From positions 1-64,000 of the IMG/VR virus record IMGVR_UViG_3300017963_000266: DNA of 64,000 nucleotides; one strand, given 5' to 3'. The number at the start of each line of letters is the position of its first letter. The stretch's first letter is position 1. Origin of the DNA: a virus. Below are positions 18,416 to 27,114 of the stretch, in pieces. Both the position numbers and the translations under genes were made by a program. The notes under the pieces were generated by a model. The model saw only the letters and a list, made by a program, of their open reading frames with translations. It was not told the DNA's origin and made no database searches.

Positions 18416-21400
18416 TTATATTGCCTCTGCAACTGTGCGCCGAATTACATTCTGTAGCTGGGCTACATCCATGCCGTTATTAATGTTACCCACATTAACA
18501 TTAATTTCAATTTCACCTGTTCCGGTTTGGGCCAATCTGCTCAAGACTACATCATCAATACTGGTGCCCCTGGGGGTAATCAACATCTGTTCACCAGATT
18601 GCACAAACATAGGGCCAAAAGAGTCGCCCGGGAAACCTGGGGGAATTGTTACCCCCAACCCCAGGCCCATAGGATTGCTGCTGAGTTTACCTAGCAGACC
18701 TGAGGCAAAGCCTATCCCTTGCCGAAATCCTATGCCGGTCTGGGCTTCACTGGTAGTCCCCGCATCTTCACTGGCTGTGGCAGCCTCGCGCGCTGCTTCT
18801 GCCATTTTTTTGAATGCCTCTGTCGCATCATCAACCAGATCAATTAGTTTCTTAATCGGTTCATGGGCATCTTGAAAATTTGTCATTTCTTCAATGGCTT
18901 TTTTGGCTGCTGCTGCAACAGCATTCAAACTTGCTACAATCTGTTGCAGCAATGCAATAGTTTGAACCAGGATAGTATTAACATTTGTAAAACCAGTAAC
19001 CATAGCTGCTGTGGTGGTATTTGATGCCTGCAAGATGCCTGGCAACCAGACTGTCATAATGGCTGTTAATTGTTCAATAACCATACCTAGCCAGGTATAG
19101 ACTTGATTAATGGTCAGTAGAAATTGTTCAAGGAAAACAGCCATGCTTTCTGGCAATGTTGTGCCAAAAGAAAGACTGATACTTTCCAGACTGGTCATCA
19201 CTGTTTCAAGCTGGGTTGCAGTTGCAGACATGTCTGGCAGCTGGGTTGTTTCCTCGCCCCCACCAAACAGGCCACTAAAGATGTTACCCAGGGTTTCCGG
19301 TATGTTGCCGGCCAGGGACAAGATACCGTCAATCAGACCCTGAATAATGTCAAGTCCAAAGCCAAAGAACAAACTGCTGGGCGATGCAATGCCCAGAAAT
19401 TCTTTGAATGAATTGATTGCCCCGTTAATGGTTTCAATCAGGAAACTTTCAAGGTTCTGTTGGGCCTCTTGTATTCCCTGGGTAATTCCATCAATGATAT
19501 TTTGACCAATGACCTTGGCAATGATTAAGGCATTCTGGCCAATGCCTTTCAAGACATTCCCTAATTCAGCAAAGGTTGCTGGCTCTAATTCAATCCCTAA
19601 CTTTTCTAAGATGCCTGCCAGAATACCTGCTACAATCTGCCCACCTATAACAATTAGTAGTCCCGCCACAGCTGCCACAGCAGCCCCTATACCCAGAACG
19701 ATCTTGCCCAGAACAGCCCTAAATTGTTCCTGGTTCTCTGCAATGAATGCTATACCATCAACCAGGGCTGCCCCGATAGCAACCCCCAGTTGGGTCAATT
19801 GTTCCCCACCAGGCCCAGTCGCCCAGGCTGCTATACCAGCCAGGACCCCGGCCAGGGCAGGGCCAATGTTATCAATAGCCGTATTGACCCAGTCCCAGAA
19901 CCTTTCAGCCCAGACAGACAAGGTTGCCTGTATTTCTGGCCAGCTACTGACCAGCCATTCTGTTATGGCAACCGTGATATTGCCCAAAATAGTGGGCAAA
20001 TTGGCTATAATCTCATTAACACTGGTTCTGAAACCTTCAGCATTCAAGGCACTGCCAAACAATTCAGATAAGCCACCCCCTTCGGTCAATACAGAAATGA
20101 ATCTGTCAAGGGCAGGCAATATCTGATTGTCCAAGGCATCAAGAATGGGCCCAGAAAATTTTTCAAGAAATTCAATACCGAAACCAATAAGCCTGTTTAC
20201 AAAGGGTAGGAATCGAGTCCCTATTTCATCCCCAAAAGCCCGAAAAGTATTTTTAAGTAATTGGACTTGGGACTCAGTTGTGCCATATCTTAAATCTGCC
20301 TCTTTTTGCAAGGCTGTATTTTCCTCAAAAGCCTTATTGGATAGGTCAATAGATTCCCCTAAAAGGTCCCCAGCATTGGCCAGGGACAAAAAGCCCCTAA
20401 CCAGCCGTTGATCAGCCAAGCCCAGGTCATCAAGAACATTGGCTGCATTGTCCCCTTCCCTGCCTAATCCTTCAACAAACAGCTGGAAAGCCTGACTTGC
20501 ATCCTCTGACCACAACTCTTTAAAGTCATCAGCAGAAACCCCAGCAACCTGGGCAAACTTGGTTAGCTGCCCCGCGTCAACTGGAGTCCCCTGGGTTGCC
20601 CTTAGTTGGGCAGTTTCCTGTTCTAATTCCCTAAGGGCCATGGCAGTGTCAAAGGCTTTCTGTCGAGTCTTGTCTCCCAACTGTCGCCCAAATTGTTCTG
20701 CTGACCCACCAGCCTGAATAAAAGCATCATACTGTCCCAGAATTTCAGCTTGCAGCCCCGGGGCTGTTGCTTCTAGCCTAGCTGACTCAGCATTCAATTT
20801 GGACATCTTTTCAACATTGCCTTCAATGGCCTCAGTGTTGTCAACAAATCCTGTAGCAGCCCCGTTGACCGCATTATTCATATTGATTAAAACTTTTTGG
20901 ATCGCGGTACCACCAGCTTCGGCTTCAACACCAACAGACGACATAGCCGCACCAATGCCTAATACATCAGCCTGGGTCAGCCCTGCAATATTACCAGCCC
21001 CAGCAATTCTTTCTGCAAAGGCTGTAATGTCCCTTTCGGTTGTAGCAAAATTGTTGCCCAGGGCCACAATAGCTGATCCTACCTGCTGGGTATTCTGGCC
21101 TGCATCTTCACCTGCAACCTGGTAAATATTCTGAAATCTGGCAATGGCTGTGGCAGCCTCTTCTGTGGTCAGATTTGTAGCAACCCCCAATGCCCCAATA
21201 GTTTCTGTAAAGTCAATTAAGGATTCTTTGCCTATCCCCAGCTGTCCCCCCAATTCCCCGATAGCCGCTAATTCCTCAAAGGCAAGAGGCACCTCTTTGG
21301 AAAGATTGACAAATTCATCCCTTAATTCTTGACCAGTCTGATTCAGTTTTCCTGTCGAGTCCGTTAATCCGTCTGTTGTTTTTAGGACCCCAGCAAAGGC

Positions 21401-21676
21401 AGATTCAAAACTAACTGCTGTATTAATGGACGCGGCCAGACCACCACCCAAAGCCGCAACACCAGCCCCAGCTGCTGCAACACCAGCCAGGGCAACCCCA
21501 CCAGCAACAGTCCCCAGCTTGGAAAGGGTCCCACCAGACTTGGTAAATTGACCCTGGGCTTTGCCTGCCGCGCCCCCAGTACTTTGGATTTTATCATCCA
21601 TTTGCTCCAGGCCACGTATAAATCCACCCAGGCCCTTAATCTGGGCATCAACTCCAATGGGTGTAAAATTAGGCAT
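18416..21676 (-). CDS. Tail tape measure protein
   Basis: This is a 1086-residue protein. It has an N-terminal coiled region, an Ala/Gly-rich hydrophobic stretch at about 55-85, a TP901-type core (SFESAFAGVLKTTDG, then LSKEVPLAFEELA), long amphipathic helices with membrane-like segments around 600-700, and SPSSLFFGFGLDII near 770. This is the standard layout of tape measure proteins, which set tail length and pass DNA into the cell. At about 0.15 nm per residue a tail near 160 nm is expected. It lies just after the chaperone frames, as usual. Confidence 0.9.
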   Translation of the reverse strand: MPNFTPIGVDAQIKGLGGFIRGLEQMDDKIQSTGGAAGKAQGQFTKSGGTLSKLGTVAGGVALAGVAAAGAGVAALGGGLAASINTAVSFESAFAGVLKTTDGLTDSTGKLNQTGQELRDEFVNLSKEVPLAFEELAAIGELGGQLGIGKESLIDFTETIGALGVATNLTTEEAATAIARFQNIYQVAGEDAGQNTQQVGSAIVALGNNFATTERDITAFAERIAGAGNIAGLTQADVLGIGAAMSSVGVEAEAGGTAIQKVLINMNNAVNGAATGFVDNTEAIEGNVEKMSKLNAESARLEATAPGLQAEILGQYDAFIQAGGSAEQFGRQLGDKTRQKAFDTAMALRELEQETAQLRATQGTPVDAGQLTKFAQVAGVSADDFKELWSEDASQAFQLFVEGLGREGDNAANVLDDLGLADQRLVRGFLSLANAGDLLGESIDLSNKAFEENTALQKEADLRYGTTESQVQLLKNTFRAFGDEIGTRFLPFVNRLIGFGIEFLEKFSGPILDALDNQILPALDRFISVLTEGGGLSELFGSALNAEGFRTSVNEIIANLPTILGNITVAITEWLVSSWPEIQATLSVWAERFWDWVNTAIDNIGPALAGVLAGIAAWATGPGGEQLTQLGVAIGAALVDGIAFIAENQEQFRAVLGKIVLGIGAAVAAVAGLLIVIGGQIVAGILAGILEKLGIELEPATFAELGNVLKGIGQNALIIAKVIGQNIIDGITQGIQEAQQNLESFLIETINGAINSFKEFLGIASPSSLFFGFGLDIIQGLIDGILSLAGNIPETLGNIFSGLFGGGEETTQLPDMSATATQLETVMTSLESISLSFGTTLPESMAVFLEQFLLTINQVYTWLGMVIEQLTAIMTVWLPGILQASNTTTAAMVTGFTNVNTILVQTIALLQQIVASLNAVAAAAKKAIEEMTNFQDAHEPIKKLIDLVDDATEAFKKMAEAAREAATASEDAGTTSEAQTGIGFRQGIGFASGLLGKLSSNPMGLGLGVTIPPGFPGDSFGPMFVQSGEQMLITPRGTSIDDVVLSRLAQTGTGEIEINVNVGNINNGMDVAQLQNVIRRTVAEAI

Positions 21677-21679
21677 TAT

Positions 21680-21964
21680 TTAACCTTTTTTCTTGGGGGG
21701 TTTGATTGATGCATCTTTAGAATGTTTATCAACTAAAGTATGGGCCCTATGCCAGGCAATTAAGGCTGTCTTGAATCTGTTAGAACTATACCAGACCCCC
21801 TGGGGGTTGCCCCCATCAATCAAGTATAATTCTTGCAGTCCTGCCCCAGCTGCAATGGCTGCTTCCCAGATATGGAATCTCAGGTTTGCTGTTATCCCTG
21901 GTGATGGAAAAGCCTTTTTATTTTTAATTGATGCATCGCCAATTGGGATTCCGTGTCTACTGAC
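21680..21964 (-). CDS. Tail assembly chaperone, frameshifted C-terminal frame (GT-like)
   Basis: An open frame of 94 codons runs from the end of the upstream chaperone to just before the tape measure start. It has no good start codon of its own and overlaps the end of the upstream gene in the other frame. Its peptide contains IWEAAIAAGAGLQELYLIDG and a Lys-rich end. In many siphophages such a frame is joined to the first chaperone by programmed slippage, and the fusion binds the tape measure protein. Here the shift would be -2 or +1. Confidence 0.6.
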   Translation of the reverse strand, partial: VSRHGIPIGDASIKNKKAFPSPGITANLRFHIWEAAIAAGAGLQELYLIDGGNPQGVWYSSNRFKTALIAWHRAHTLVDKHSKDASIKPPKKKG

Positions 21965-22493
21965 CCCGAAAGGAATCAGCCGCGCGTTGCAATTCCTCCT
22001 GTGTCAATCTGGACATCAGGCCCAATTGGGTGACATCATCCATTGTCAGAAAAGCATATCTAACGAACACAAATTCAACTTCTGTGTCATCATTCCAGTC
22101 AACCCAGGACAAGTCCATGTGCCCGCGCTTTTCATAGAATTTCAATTTCTTAAGCCAGTCATCTGTTTGGGGTAATCCATCCAACAGATTGACCCCAAAC
22201 AAAGACATAGCTTCAATGGCAGCAATGCCACGCTGTCTTTTGGCCTTTTCAATTGCATCAAGATAATGTGGGTCTGATGGGTTTTCAAACTCTGTCCCTT
22301 CAGCCTCGTTGGTGACAATAGGGACTGGGGGCATGTCAATTCTGCTTTCAGCTTCATCAAGGACCCCAATGGGGACAGGAATCAGTTCAGCCCGAACCCC
22401 CCACCTTTCAACAACAATGTTGCCGTTTTCTGATATTTCATGAGCCATGTCAACAGCTGCTGGCTTGCCAGAACGTTTTGCCAAGTTATACAC
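21957..22493 (-). CDS. Tail assembly chaperone (G-like)
   Basis: This 178-residue acidic protein sits between the tail-tube candidate and the tape measure, where tail assembly chaperones lie. It ends with helices around MSRLTQEELQRAADSFRG. It has no recognisable enzymatic motif. The last codons overlap the extension frame, and the slippery-looking TTTCGGGGTC lies two codons before the stop. The first chaperone is normally made alone most of the time and fused to the second frame in a minority of products. Confidence 0.65.
   Translation of the reverse strand: MYNLAKRSGKPAAVDMAHEISENGNIVVERWGVRAELIPVPIGVLDEAESRIDMPPVPIVTNEAEGTEFENPSDPHYLDAIEKAKRQRGIAAIEAMSLFGVNLLDGLPQTDDWLKKLKFYEKRGHMDLSWVDWNDDTEVEFVFVRYAFLTMDDVTQLGLMSRLTQEELQRAADSFRGQ
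21962..21971 (-). promoter_or_regulatory. Candidate programmed frameshift site
   Basis: Minus-strand TTTCGGGGTC lies just before the chaperone stop. Glycyl-tRNA on GGT could re-pair two bases back on GGG, entering the downstream frame at GTC. This resembles the -2 slippage on a G run in phage Mu. A +1 shift gives the same product frame. Confidence 0.45.
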
Positions 22494-22550
22494 CTTTCCT
22501 TCATCTTTTAATAAGCCTTAGATAGGCTACACAAGGATTAAAATTGATAT

Positions 22551-22597
22551 AGGTATGGCTAAGGACCTAATTTGCCCAGAATCGCCTTAGAATCGAT
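22551..22597 (-). repeat. Dispersed element, partial copy 2
   Basis: Bases 22576-22597 are the exact reverse complement of 5248-5269 (22 of 22). The following TTAGGTCCT and CCATACCT blocks are also kept. It lies in the gap between the tail-tube candidate and the chaperone and points in the direction of their transcription. Confidence 0.7.
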
Positions 22598-22608
22598 CCT
22601 GTGACTTA

Positions 22609-24099
22609 TTAGTCTTGCCCGATGATAGCAATTCCATCTGTTGCATCATCTGCCAGGCCTACAGCAGCAATGAAATTGACATCATTGGGGCATAAAGCAA
22701 TAGCGTTGTAGTCGTCAGCAGCTGGTATGGTCGCGGTCCCCTCAGGGGTGTTGACAAAACTGTATCCCCCATCATAAGACCGATAGATTCTACCGTTGCC
22801 ACTGACCACCACAGAAACAGCCATAACTGAATCATTAGCCATTGCAATATCGCTAATGTCTGTGGGGGTAACAGGCAAAGTCTTTTGAGTCCAAGTTTCC
22901 CCCTGATCAAGAGTGTAATATAGGGCTGTGGCAGTTGATACCCACCATTCCTTTTCATTCTTGACCCAGACAGCTGTAAGATTGTTACCTGATGGACTGG
23001 TGCTGGCTGCTGACCAGCTGGCCCCATCTTCAGTGAACACTACCGCACCAGACTCGCCAACTGCAACCGCAAATTCATCACTAATGGCATGAACCTTGGT
23101 TAGATTCTGGGCTGTGGCAGCCCCAGCGTCAAGGACAGTCAGCCCCGCTGTAACATCACTGGTGCCGTAAATATAGCCCCCGTCACCCACTACAAAGACA
23201 TAGTTGCCAACTGCCCATGCATCCTTGGGACTGCCAGCTGCAACAATTCCTGTGGTGATTCCAGTCCAGCCGCCAGCCGTGCCAGCCAGAACCGTTGCTT
23301 TCAGCTTGTAATTCAGCTGGTCATCAGAATGGCTGACTACAACAACATAGTCACCTAAACAAAAAACAGCATCCCCTGTGCTACTGGCCCCCAGGGTATC
23401 AACGTCATCAGCCGCAAAGGTAACCCCCTTGGTTTTGGACCAGACCAGGTCTGGGGCTGTGCCGGGACTGCCCCCAGTTGACCCTGCAACCGCAAAGATG
23501 TTGTCACAGCCGGTGTCTTCATCATCGCAATCCCCACAGCTGACGTTGGAACAGATGACAACATCTTGCATGGGGTTGACAATAACGTCAGCCGCGCGCT
23601 GGGCATAGCTGATAGGCAAGATTTCAAAAAGGTCCCTGCCTGACACATCAGCCGACTCGTCAACCTTGGCGTTTTCATCACTGGCCAGGGCCCCTAAATC
23701 CTCAGCAGACCAATTAGTCAACTTTCCTTTTTCAATAACAATAGCCTTGGTAAATTGGTTGAACAGCCTGGGGTTTGTGCATCGCCCGAAATGGACATGA
23801 ACATCAACATCACATCTTCGTTTTGCGATGTCTAGCAGAATACTGGCAAGATCACTAGCATATCTGCCAGTCAAGGTCAAGGTGGGTCTTTCAACTGCCC
23901 CTTGAATTTCTGCTTTTTCAATAAAAGCCCCATGCTGGTCTGGGTCTGGGCATTCAACCCTTTCCACGTCCCCAAAATTGTATTCTGGGGCACCAGCTTT
24001 CAGACAGCTTTGAAAGCTTGGTTCATGGTCTGGTCTGGCGCGCCCATCAATGAGAAACACCCTTGAATATGCACTTACTGCCGGTACAAAATCAGCCAT
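22609..24099 (-). CDS. Major tail (tube) protein candidate with C-terminal propeller
   Basis: This is a 496-residue protein. The position, directly upstream of the tail chaperones, is that of the tail tube protein. Residues 1-185 have a tube-like beta layout (VERPTLTLTGRY, VDVHVHFGRC). A Cys/Asp-rich link around 185-200 (CSNVSCGDCDDEDTGC) leads to residues 210-496. That part has propeller blades with Asp boxes (YYTLDQGETW, YRSYDGGYSF) and DAWAVGNYVFVVGDGG repeats. If it is the tube subunit, the tail shaft would display many propellers. The gene keeps more CpG than its neighbours, consistent with high expression. Confidence 0.6.
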   Translation of the reverse strand: MADFVPAVSAYSRVFLIDGRARPDHEPSFQSCLKAGAPEYNFGDVERVECPDPDQHGAFIEKAEIQGAVERPTLTLTGRYASDLASILLDIAKRRCDVDVHVHFGRCTNPRLFNQFTKAIVIEKGKLTNWSAEDLGALASDENAKVDESADVSGRDLFEILPISYAQRAADVIVNPMQDVVICSNVSCGDCDDEDTGCDNIFAVAGSTGGSPGTAPDLVWSKTKGVTFAADDVDTLGASSTGDAVFCLGDYVVVVSHSDDQLNYKLKATVLAGTAGGWTGITTGIVAAGSPKDAWAVGNYVFVVGDGGYIYGTSDVTAGLTVLDAGAATAQNLTKVHAISDEFAVAVGESGAVVFTEDGASWSAASTSPSGNNLTAVWVKNEKEWWVSTATALYYTLDQGETWTQKTLPVTPTDISDIAMANDSVMAVSVVVSGNGRIYRSYDGGYSFVNTPEGTATIPAADDYNAIALCPNDVNFIAAVGLADDATDGIAIIGQD

Positions 24100-24406
24100 T
24101 TTTCACGCTCCTATATCTTGATATAATCTCGCGCGTAATTGGACGCGCCGCTTCTGAAACATTGTGAATAGCAGCAACTTTCTTTACAGCTACTGTTACC
24201 CCATTTTGTTGGGCCTGAATATCTGCCCAAGTAAAAAGTCCTCTGTCAATTAGTTCATTATGAATATCCCTTTCAAATTCAGGCCCTGGGCCCAGATCAG
24301 ACAAATCAGGCAACTGCAAAGGCAATCCCCAGTCTGGGTCATCTGTTGGAAACTTAACCAGACTGGCCTGCTTTTTTCCATTTTCACCAATCCAAGTCTT
24401 AATCAT
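24092..24406 (-). CDS. Small neck/tail-completion region protein, unknown
   Basis: This 104-residue protein overlaps the tube gene by 8 bases. It is polar with a C-terminal helix (ARPITREIISRYRSV). The place between connector and tube suggests tail completion, but no motif confirms it. Tandem TGGTATAGT-type repeats end two bases before its ATG, so it may have its own start of transcription. Confidence 0.5.
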   Translation of the reverse strand: MIKTWIGENGKKQASLVKFPTDDPDWGLPLQLPDLSDLGPGPEFERDIHNELIDRGLFTWADIQAQQNGVTVAVKKVAAIHNVSEAARPITREIISRYRSVKNG

Positions 24407-24408
24407 TG

Positions 24409-24452
24409 ACTATACCACTATATACCACTATGTACCACATTGACTATACCAC
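24409..24452. repeat. Four 10-bp TATACCAC repeats
   Basis: Units ACTATACCAC (24409), TATATACCAC (24419), TATGTACCAC (24429) and ACTATACCAC (24443) are spaced 10, 10 and 14 bases apart. On the minus strand each reads TGGTATA or TGGTACA, like an extended -10 box. They lie just upstream of the gene starting at 24406 and overlap the end of the gene before it. Confidence 0.7.
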
Positions 24453-25793
24453 TGCCACTTTTGCTTTTATGGGGGCAAGTTTCTTGACCTTGTTCCATGC
24501 CATAACTTCACCGCGCCTGGTTCCAAAAGGATTGCCCAAAAGGTCGTCATCAATAGTAAATCCTATTTCACCCCCAAACTGGGCAAGGTCAGTTCTAAGA
24601 TGTTGGGCCAGGGCTGTGACATTCTGGCAACTGCAAAAAGGTCTTTCGATTCTGGCAACTGCCAGATAAGCAATGATTTGTTTCCACCAATTACTTAAAG
24701 GGTCACAGATCAGGCCCTGTCTTTTTTGATTGTCCCAGAAACCTGCCTGGTAATAAATTTTGACAAAGTCTGGGTCCCTGCAAACAGTCCAGCTGCTACT
24801 TGACCAGGTTGCATTGCTTTCACTATAGGTTGCTGGTTCTGGCACCACAATACCATTTCTGCTGTCCCTGATGTGCAAACATCCATCCTGGGTTGTCAAG
24901 GTGCAAGCTGTGCAACCAGACCCACCACAACCGCAAAGGGCTGCTGTGTAGGCCAAATGTCTATTTTCCGGTTCCCAGTAAAAGGTTGCAGTTGTAGCAG
25001 TAGTGTCATTGTATTCCCTATAGACATCAACTGTAGTGACTATGTTGCTGGCAACTGTCCAGTCAATAGCTGCAAACCCATCTAAAGTTGTTAGTGCTTC
25101 CCATAGGTCTGGGTCAATCAGCTGCCAGGCCCAAAAGGTTGCCGTAAAATTGCCCCCACTAATAGCTTTGGCCTTGGGGTTTCTTATTTCCCAGTAGGGG
25201 TCACCGCTGTGCCCTGCAAAATAAACTTTGACCTGGCATTCATCAGTCAAGGTTGTGGCAATTGTTACGGTTGCGGTTTCATTATACCCATCCCCATCTT
25301 CATCAGACAGGACCACATTAGGAGTCCCTATGCTGGTCACTGCCCTCTGACCTGGGGCAACAATATAGCCAAAATTGGCATTAACTGACTTATGGTACCC
25401 TCTGACATCATAACCCCCATAGGTGATAACATCAGGCCTGTAATGTCTGGGATATGGGTGGTTTTCCTGGGCAATCCATCTAGGGGCAGGATAATACCCA
25501 ACAACCCTGGCAATGTCCCTTTCAGCATTGGCAATCTCAACAGACAGATCATATCTACTGACTCTATCAGCTGATTGCCAACTATACTTTGGCCAAAGGT
25601 CATTACAGGCATTGTTGCCAATGGGCATGATGTTAGCTGACGCGCTGCCCCAGAAATGGGCAGGGTTGATGCCCATAATTTTGGCAAAGTCGTCTAGGCT
25701 TAGTAAAGTTGGGATTATCCCATCAGTAGCAAAGGTGCCAATGGCACCTCCACCCCCAATGGGGGTCATAGTTCCACTACCGCTGCTAGGCAT
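24444..25793 (-). CDS. Head-tail connector-like structural protein
   Basis: This is a 449-residue protein. The N-terminal part has an LSLDDFAKIMG helix and VEIANAERDIARVVGYYPAPRW, similar to helical head-tail connector proteins. The middle is beta-rich with EDGDGYNETATVTI and a Cys cluster (CGCGGSGCTAC). The C-terminus returns to helices (WWKQIIAYLAVARIERPF). Its place between minor head genes and the tail tube supports a neck role. The family call is tentative. Confidence 0.5.
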   Translation of the reverse strand: MPSSGSGTMTPIGGGGAIGTFATDGIIPTLLSLDDFAKIMGINPAHFWGSASANIMPIGNNACNDLWPKYSWQSADRVSRYDLSVEIANAERDIARVVGYYPAPRWIAQENHPYPRHYRPDVITYGGYDVRGYHKSVNANFGYIVAPGQRAVTSIGTPNVVLSDEDGDGYNETATVTIATTLTDECQVKVYFAGHSGDPYWEIRNPKAKAISGGNFTATFWAWQLIDPDLWEALTTLDGFAAIDWTVASNIVTTVDVYREYNDTTATTATFYWEPENRHLAYTAALCGCGGSGCTACTLTTQDGCLHIRDSRNGIVVPEPATYSESNATWSSSSWTVCRDPDFVKIYYQAGFWDNQKRQGLICDPLSNWWKQIIAYLAVARIERPFCSCQNVTALAQHLRTDLAQFGGEIGFTIDDDLLGNPFGTRRGEVMAWNKVKKLAPIKAKVAVV

Positions 25794-26338
25794 CAGCTTA
25801 CAACCTCTGTGTCTGGATTGTCATCGTCTGAATAGCTGCCATACTGTTTCCAGAAATAGTAAGTACCAGAATCAAGCCAGGGTTTGTTATTATTAATATC
25901 CCTAGCAATTCCCAGGTTATCTGTAGTTCCATTCCAGATAATGTTATTGCCTGCCAGGTCTGTTGTAATCCAAACCTCTACCCCTTCAATTGGGTTAGTA
26001 GTCACAGAATCTGTTACTGTATAAGTAAACTCGATTGCTCCGGGATTCCGTTGCTGAACTACATATTCAAGATTTTGTTGGATTGCCCCAGCCCCATCAA
26101 CCTTGACTGCAACAGGCCCAACTGTGTCAGCTTCAGCTGCTGTTGCCAGATAAGTATACCAGCCATTTCCTATTTCTGTATCAGTTCCCCCAGCAGCCCC
26201 AAAAGCCCCACCATTCTTAGAAACTTCAATGGTTAGATTTCCATCCCCAATACCTGCAACCTCTGTGCCAGTATTATCAATCATGACAAAAGCTATTCTG
26301 TTTTGCTGATTCCTAATCCAATAATTCTGAACTGTCAT
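25793..26338 (-). CDS. Beta-rich virion protein with two Ig-like domains
   Basis: This is a 181-residue protein. The first domain (about 1-90) reads LTIEVSKNGGAF, TEIGNGWYTYLATAAEADT, as in phage decoration-type beta domains. The second (about 100-170) has PIEGVEVWITTDLAG and a GIARDI turn, like carboxypeptidase-regulatory or SpaA-type modules. An exposed decoration function is inferred. A 17-base piece of this gene (CTGCCATACTGTTTCCA on the plus strand, from 25836) also occurs in spacer 3 of the array at 41 kb. Confidence 0.55.
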   Translation of the reverse strand: MTVQNYWIRNQQNRIAFVMIDNTGTEVAGIGDGNLTIEVSKNGGAFGAAGGTDTEIGNGWYTYLATAAEADTVGPVAVKVDGAGAIQQNLEYVVQQRNPGAIEFTYTVTDSVTTNPIEGVEVWITTDLAGNNIIWNGTTDNLGIARDINNNKPWLDSGTYYFWKQYGSYSDDDNPDTEVVS

Positions 26339-26796
26339 GTCAGCAATATAATTCCATTGGCCCCAAATTGGTGGGTATAGTTGCCCCCATTGGTTACTGT
26401 GGTTCCCAATTCAAAATAGCATATCATCAGGTCAGCTGTGGGGGCTGCAATAGTGTCATCATAGATTCCTCCATAGTCTGGTGTTGCGTCAGCTGGGGTT
26501 GTTAATAGCAAACTACTCCATGTTACATTATCTGCATCAAAGACTCCTCTATCATTAGCGTTATCTTGAGTAACATCTTGATTTGCTAGAGTCTCACCAC
26601 CAGCCGTGTAATTTACTGCCCCGTCACTAACTTCGTTCCCAGAAAAATCACCCCATGCTGTATCAGTATCAATATCAGGGACAGTAGTATGCCACATAGC
26701 GTCTTTAAGAGTATCCCCACCTGAAGCAAGATTAAAGGCCCCTTCCATAACTTCTTCTTTGAAATTGTTAAAAATGAATCCGTCACCTTCAGCCAT
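26335..26796 (-). CDS. Conserved phage beta-structure virion protein
   Basis: This is a 153-residue protein. The pattern FNNFKEEVMEGAFNL, DIDTDTAWGDF, VNYTAGGETLA and NVTWSSLLL belongs to a widespread small phage structural family of unknown exact position, often near neck or fibre genes. It overlaps its downstream neighbour by four bases (ATGA type) and is part of the same operon. Confidence 0.6.
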   Translation of the reverse strand: MAEGDGFIFNNFKEEVMEGAFNLASGGDTLKDAMWHTTVPDIDTDTAWGDFSGNEVSDGAVNYTAGGETLANQDVTQDNANDRGVFDADNVTWSSLLLTTPADATPDYGGIYDDTIAAPTADLMICYFELGTTVTNGGNYTHQFGANGIILLT

Positions 26797-26799
26797 AAT

Positions 26800-27114
26800 T
26801 CACCGTTCCTTTTTTTCTTTTTTCTGTCTAATAATCTCTGAAATGACATCAATCTGGAATTCTAGATTACTACTAATGTAATTTGCACTCTTTGGAGTCA
26901 TGTTCAGCATTGCAGGATTATCTAACAGCCTAATAATTAACCTGCCCTTTTTAATTCTTTCCTCAAGATCATTAATTGACTTTGATTTAAGAAATGTTAA
27001 CTGGTCATCAGTAAAGACTCGCTTTTTGTGGGGTCTTTGGTTAGTGCTAATATAAGCTGTTGACCTTAGAGTCAATGTTTTCAAACCAACAACCTGATCT
27101 TTAGGTTTGGTCAT
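26800..27114 (-). CDS. Small basic helical protein, unknown
   Basis: This 104-residue, Lys-rich and mostly helical protein ends in a KKEKKER tail. It overlaps the LamG-repeat gene by four bases. It has no recognised domain; the charge suggests contact with nucleic acid or an acidic partner. Confidence 0.5.
   Translation of the reverse strand: MTKPKDQVVGLKTLTLRSTAYISTNQRPHKKRVFTDDQLTFLKSKSINDLEERIKKGRLIIRLLDNPAMLNMTPKSANYISSNLEFQIDVISEIIRQKKEKKER

Noticed and set aside
19509-20126. Rightward 205-codon frame inside the tape measure gene
   Set aside because: Antisense to a well-supported gene, Pro/Ala/Thr-rich without motifs or ribosome site.
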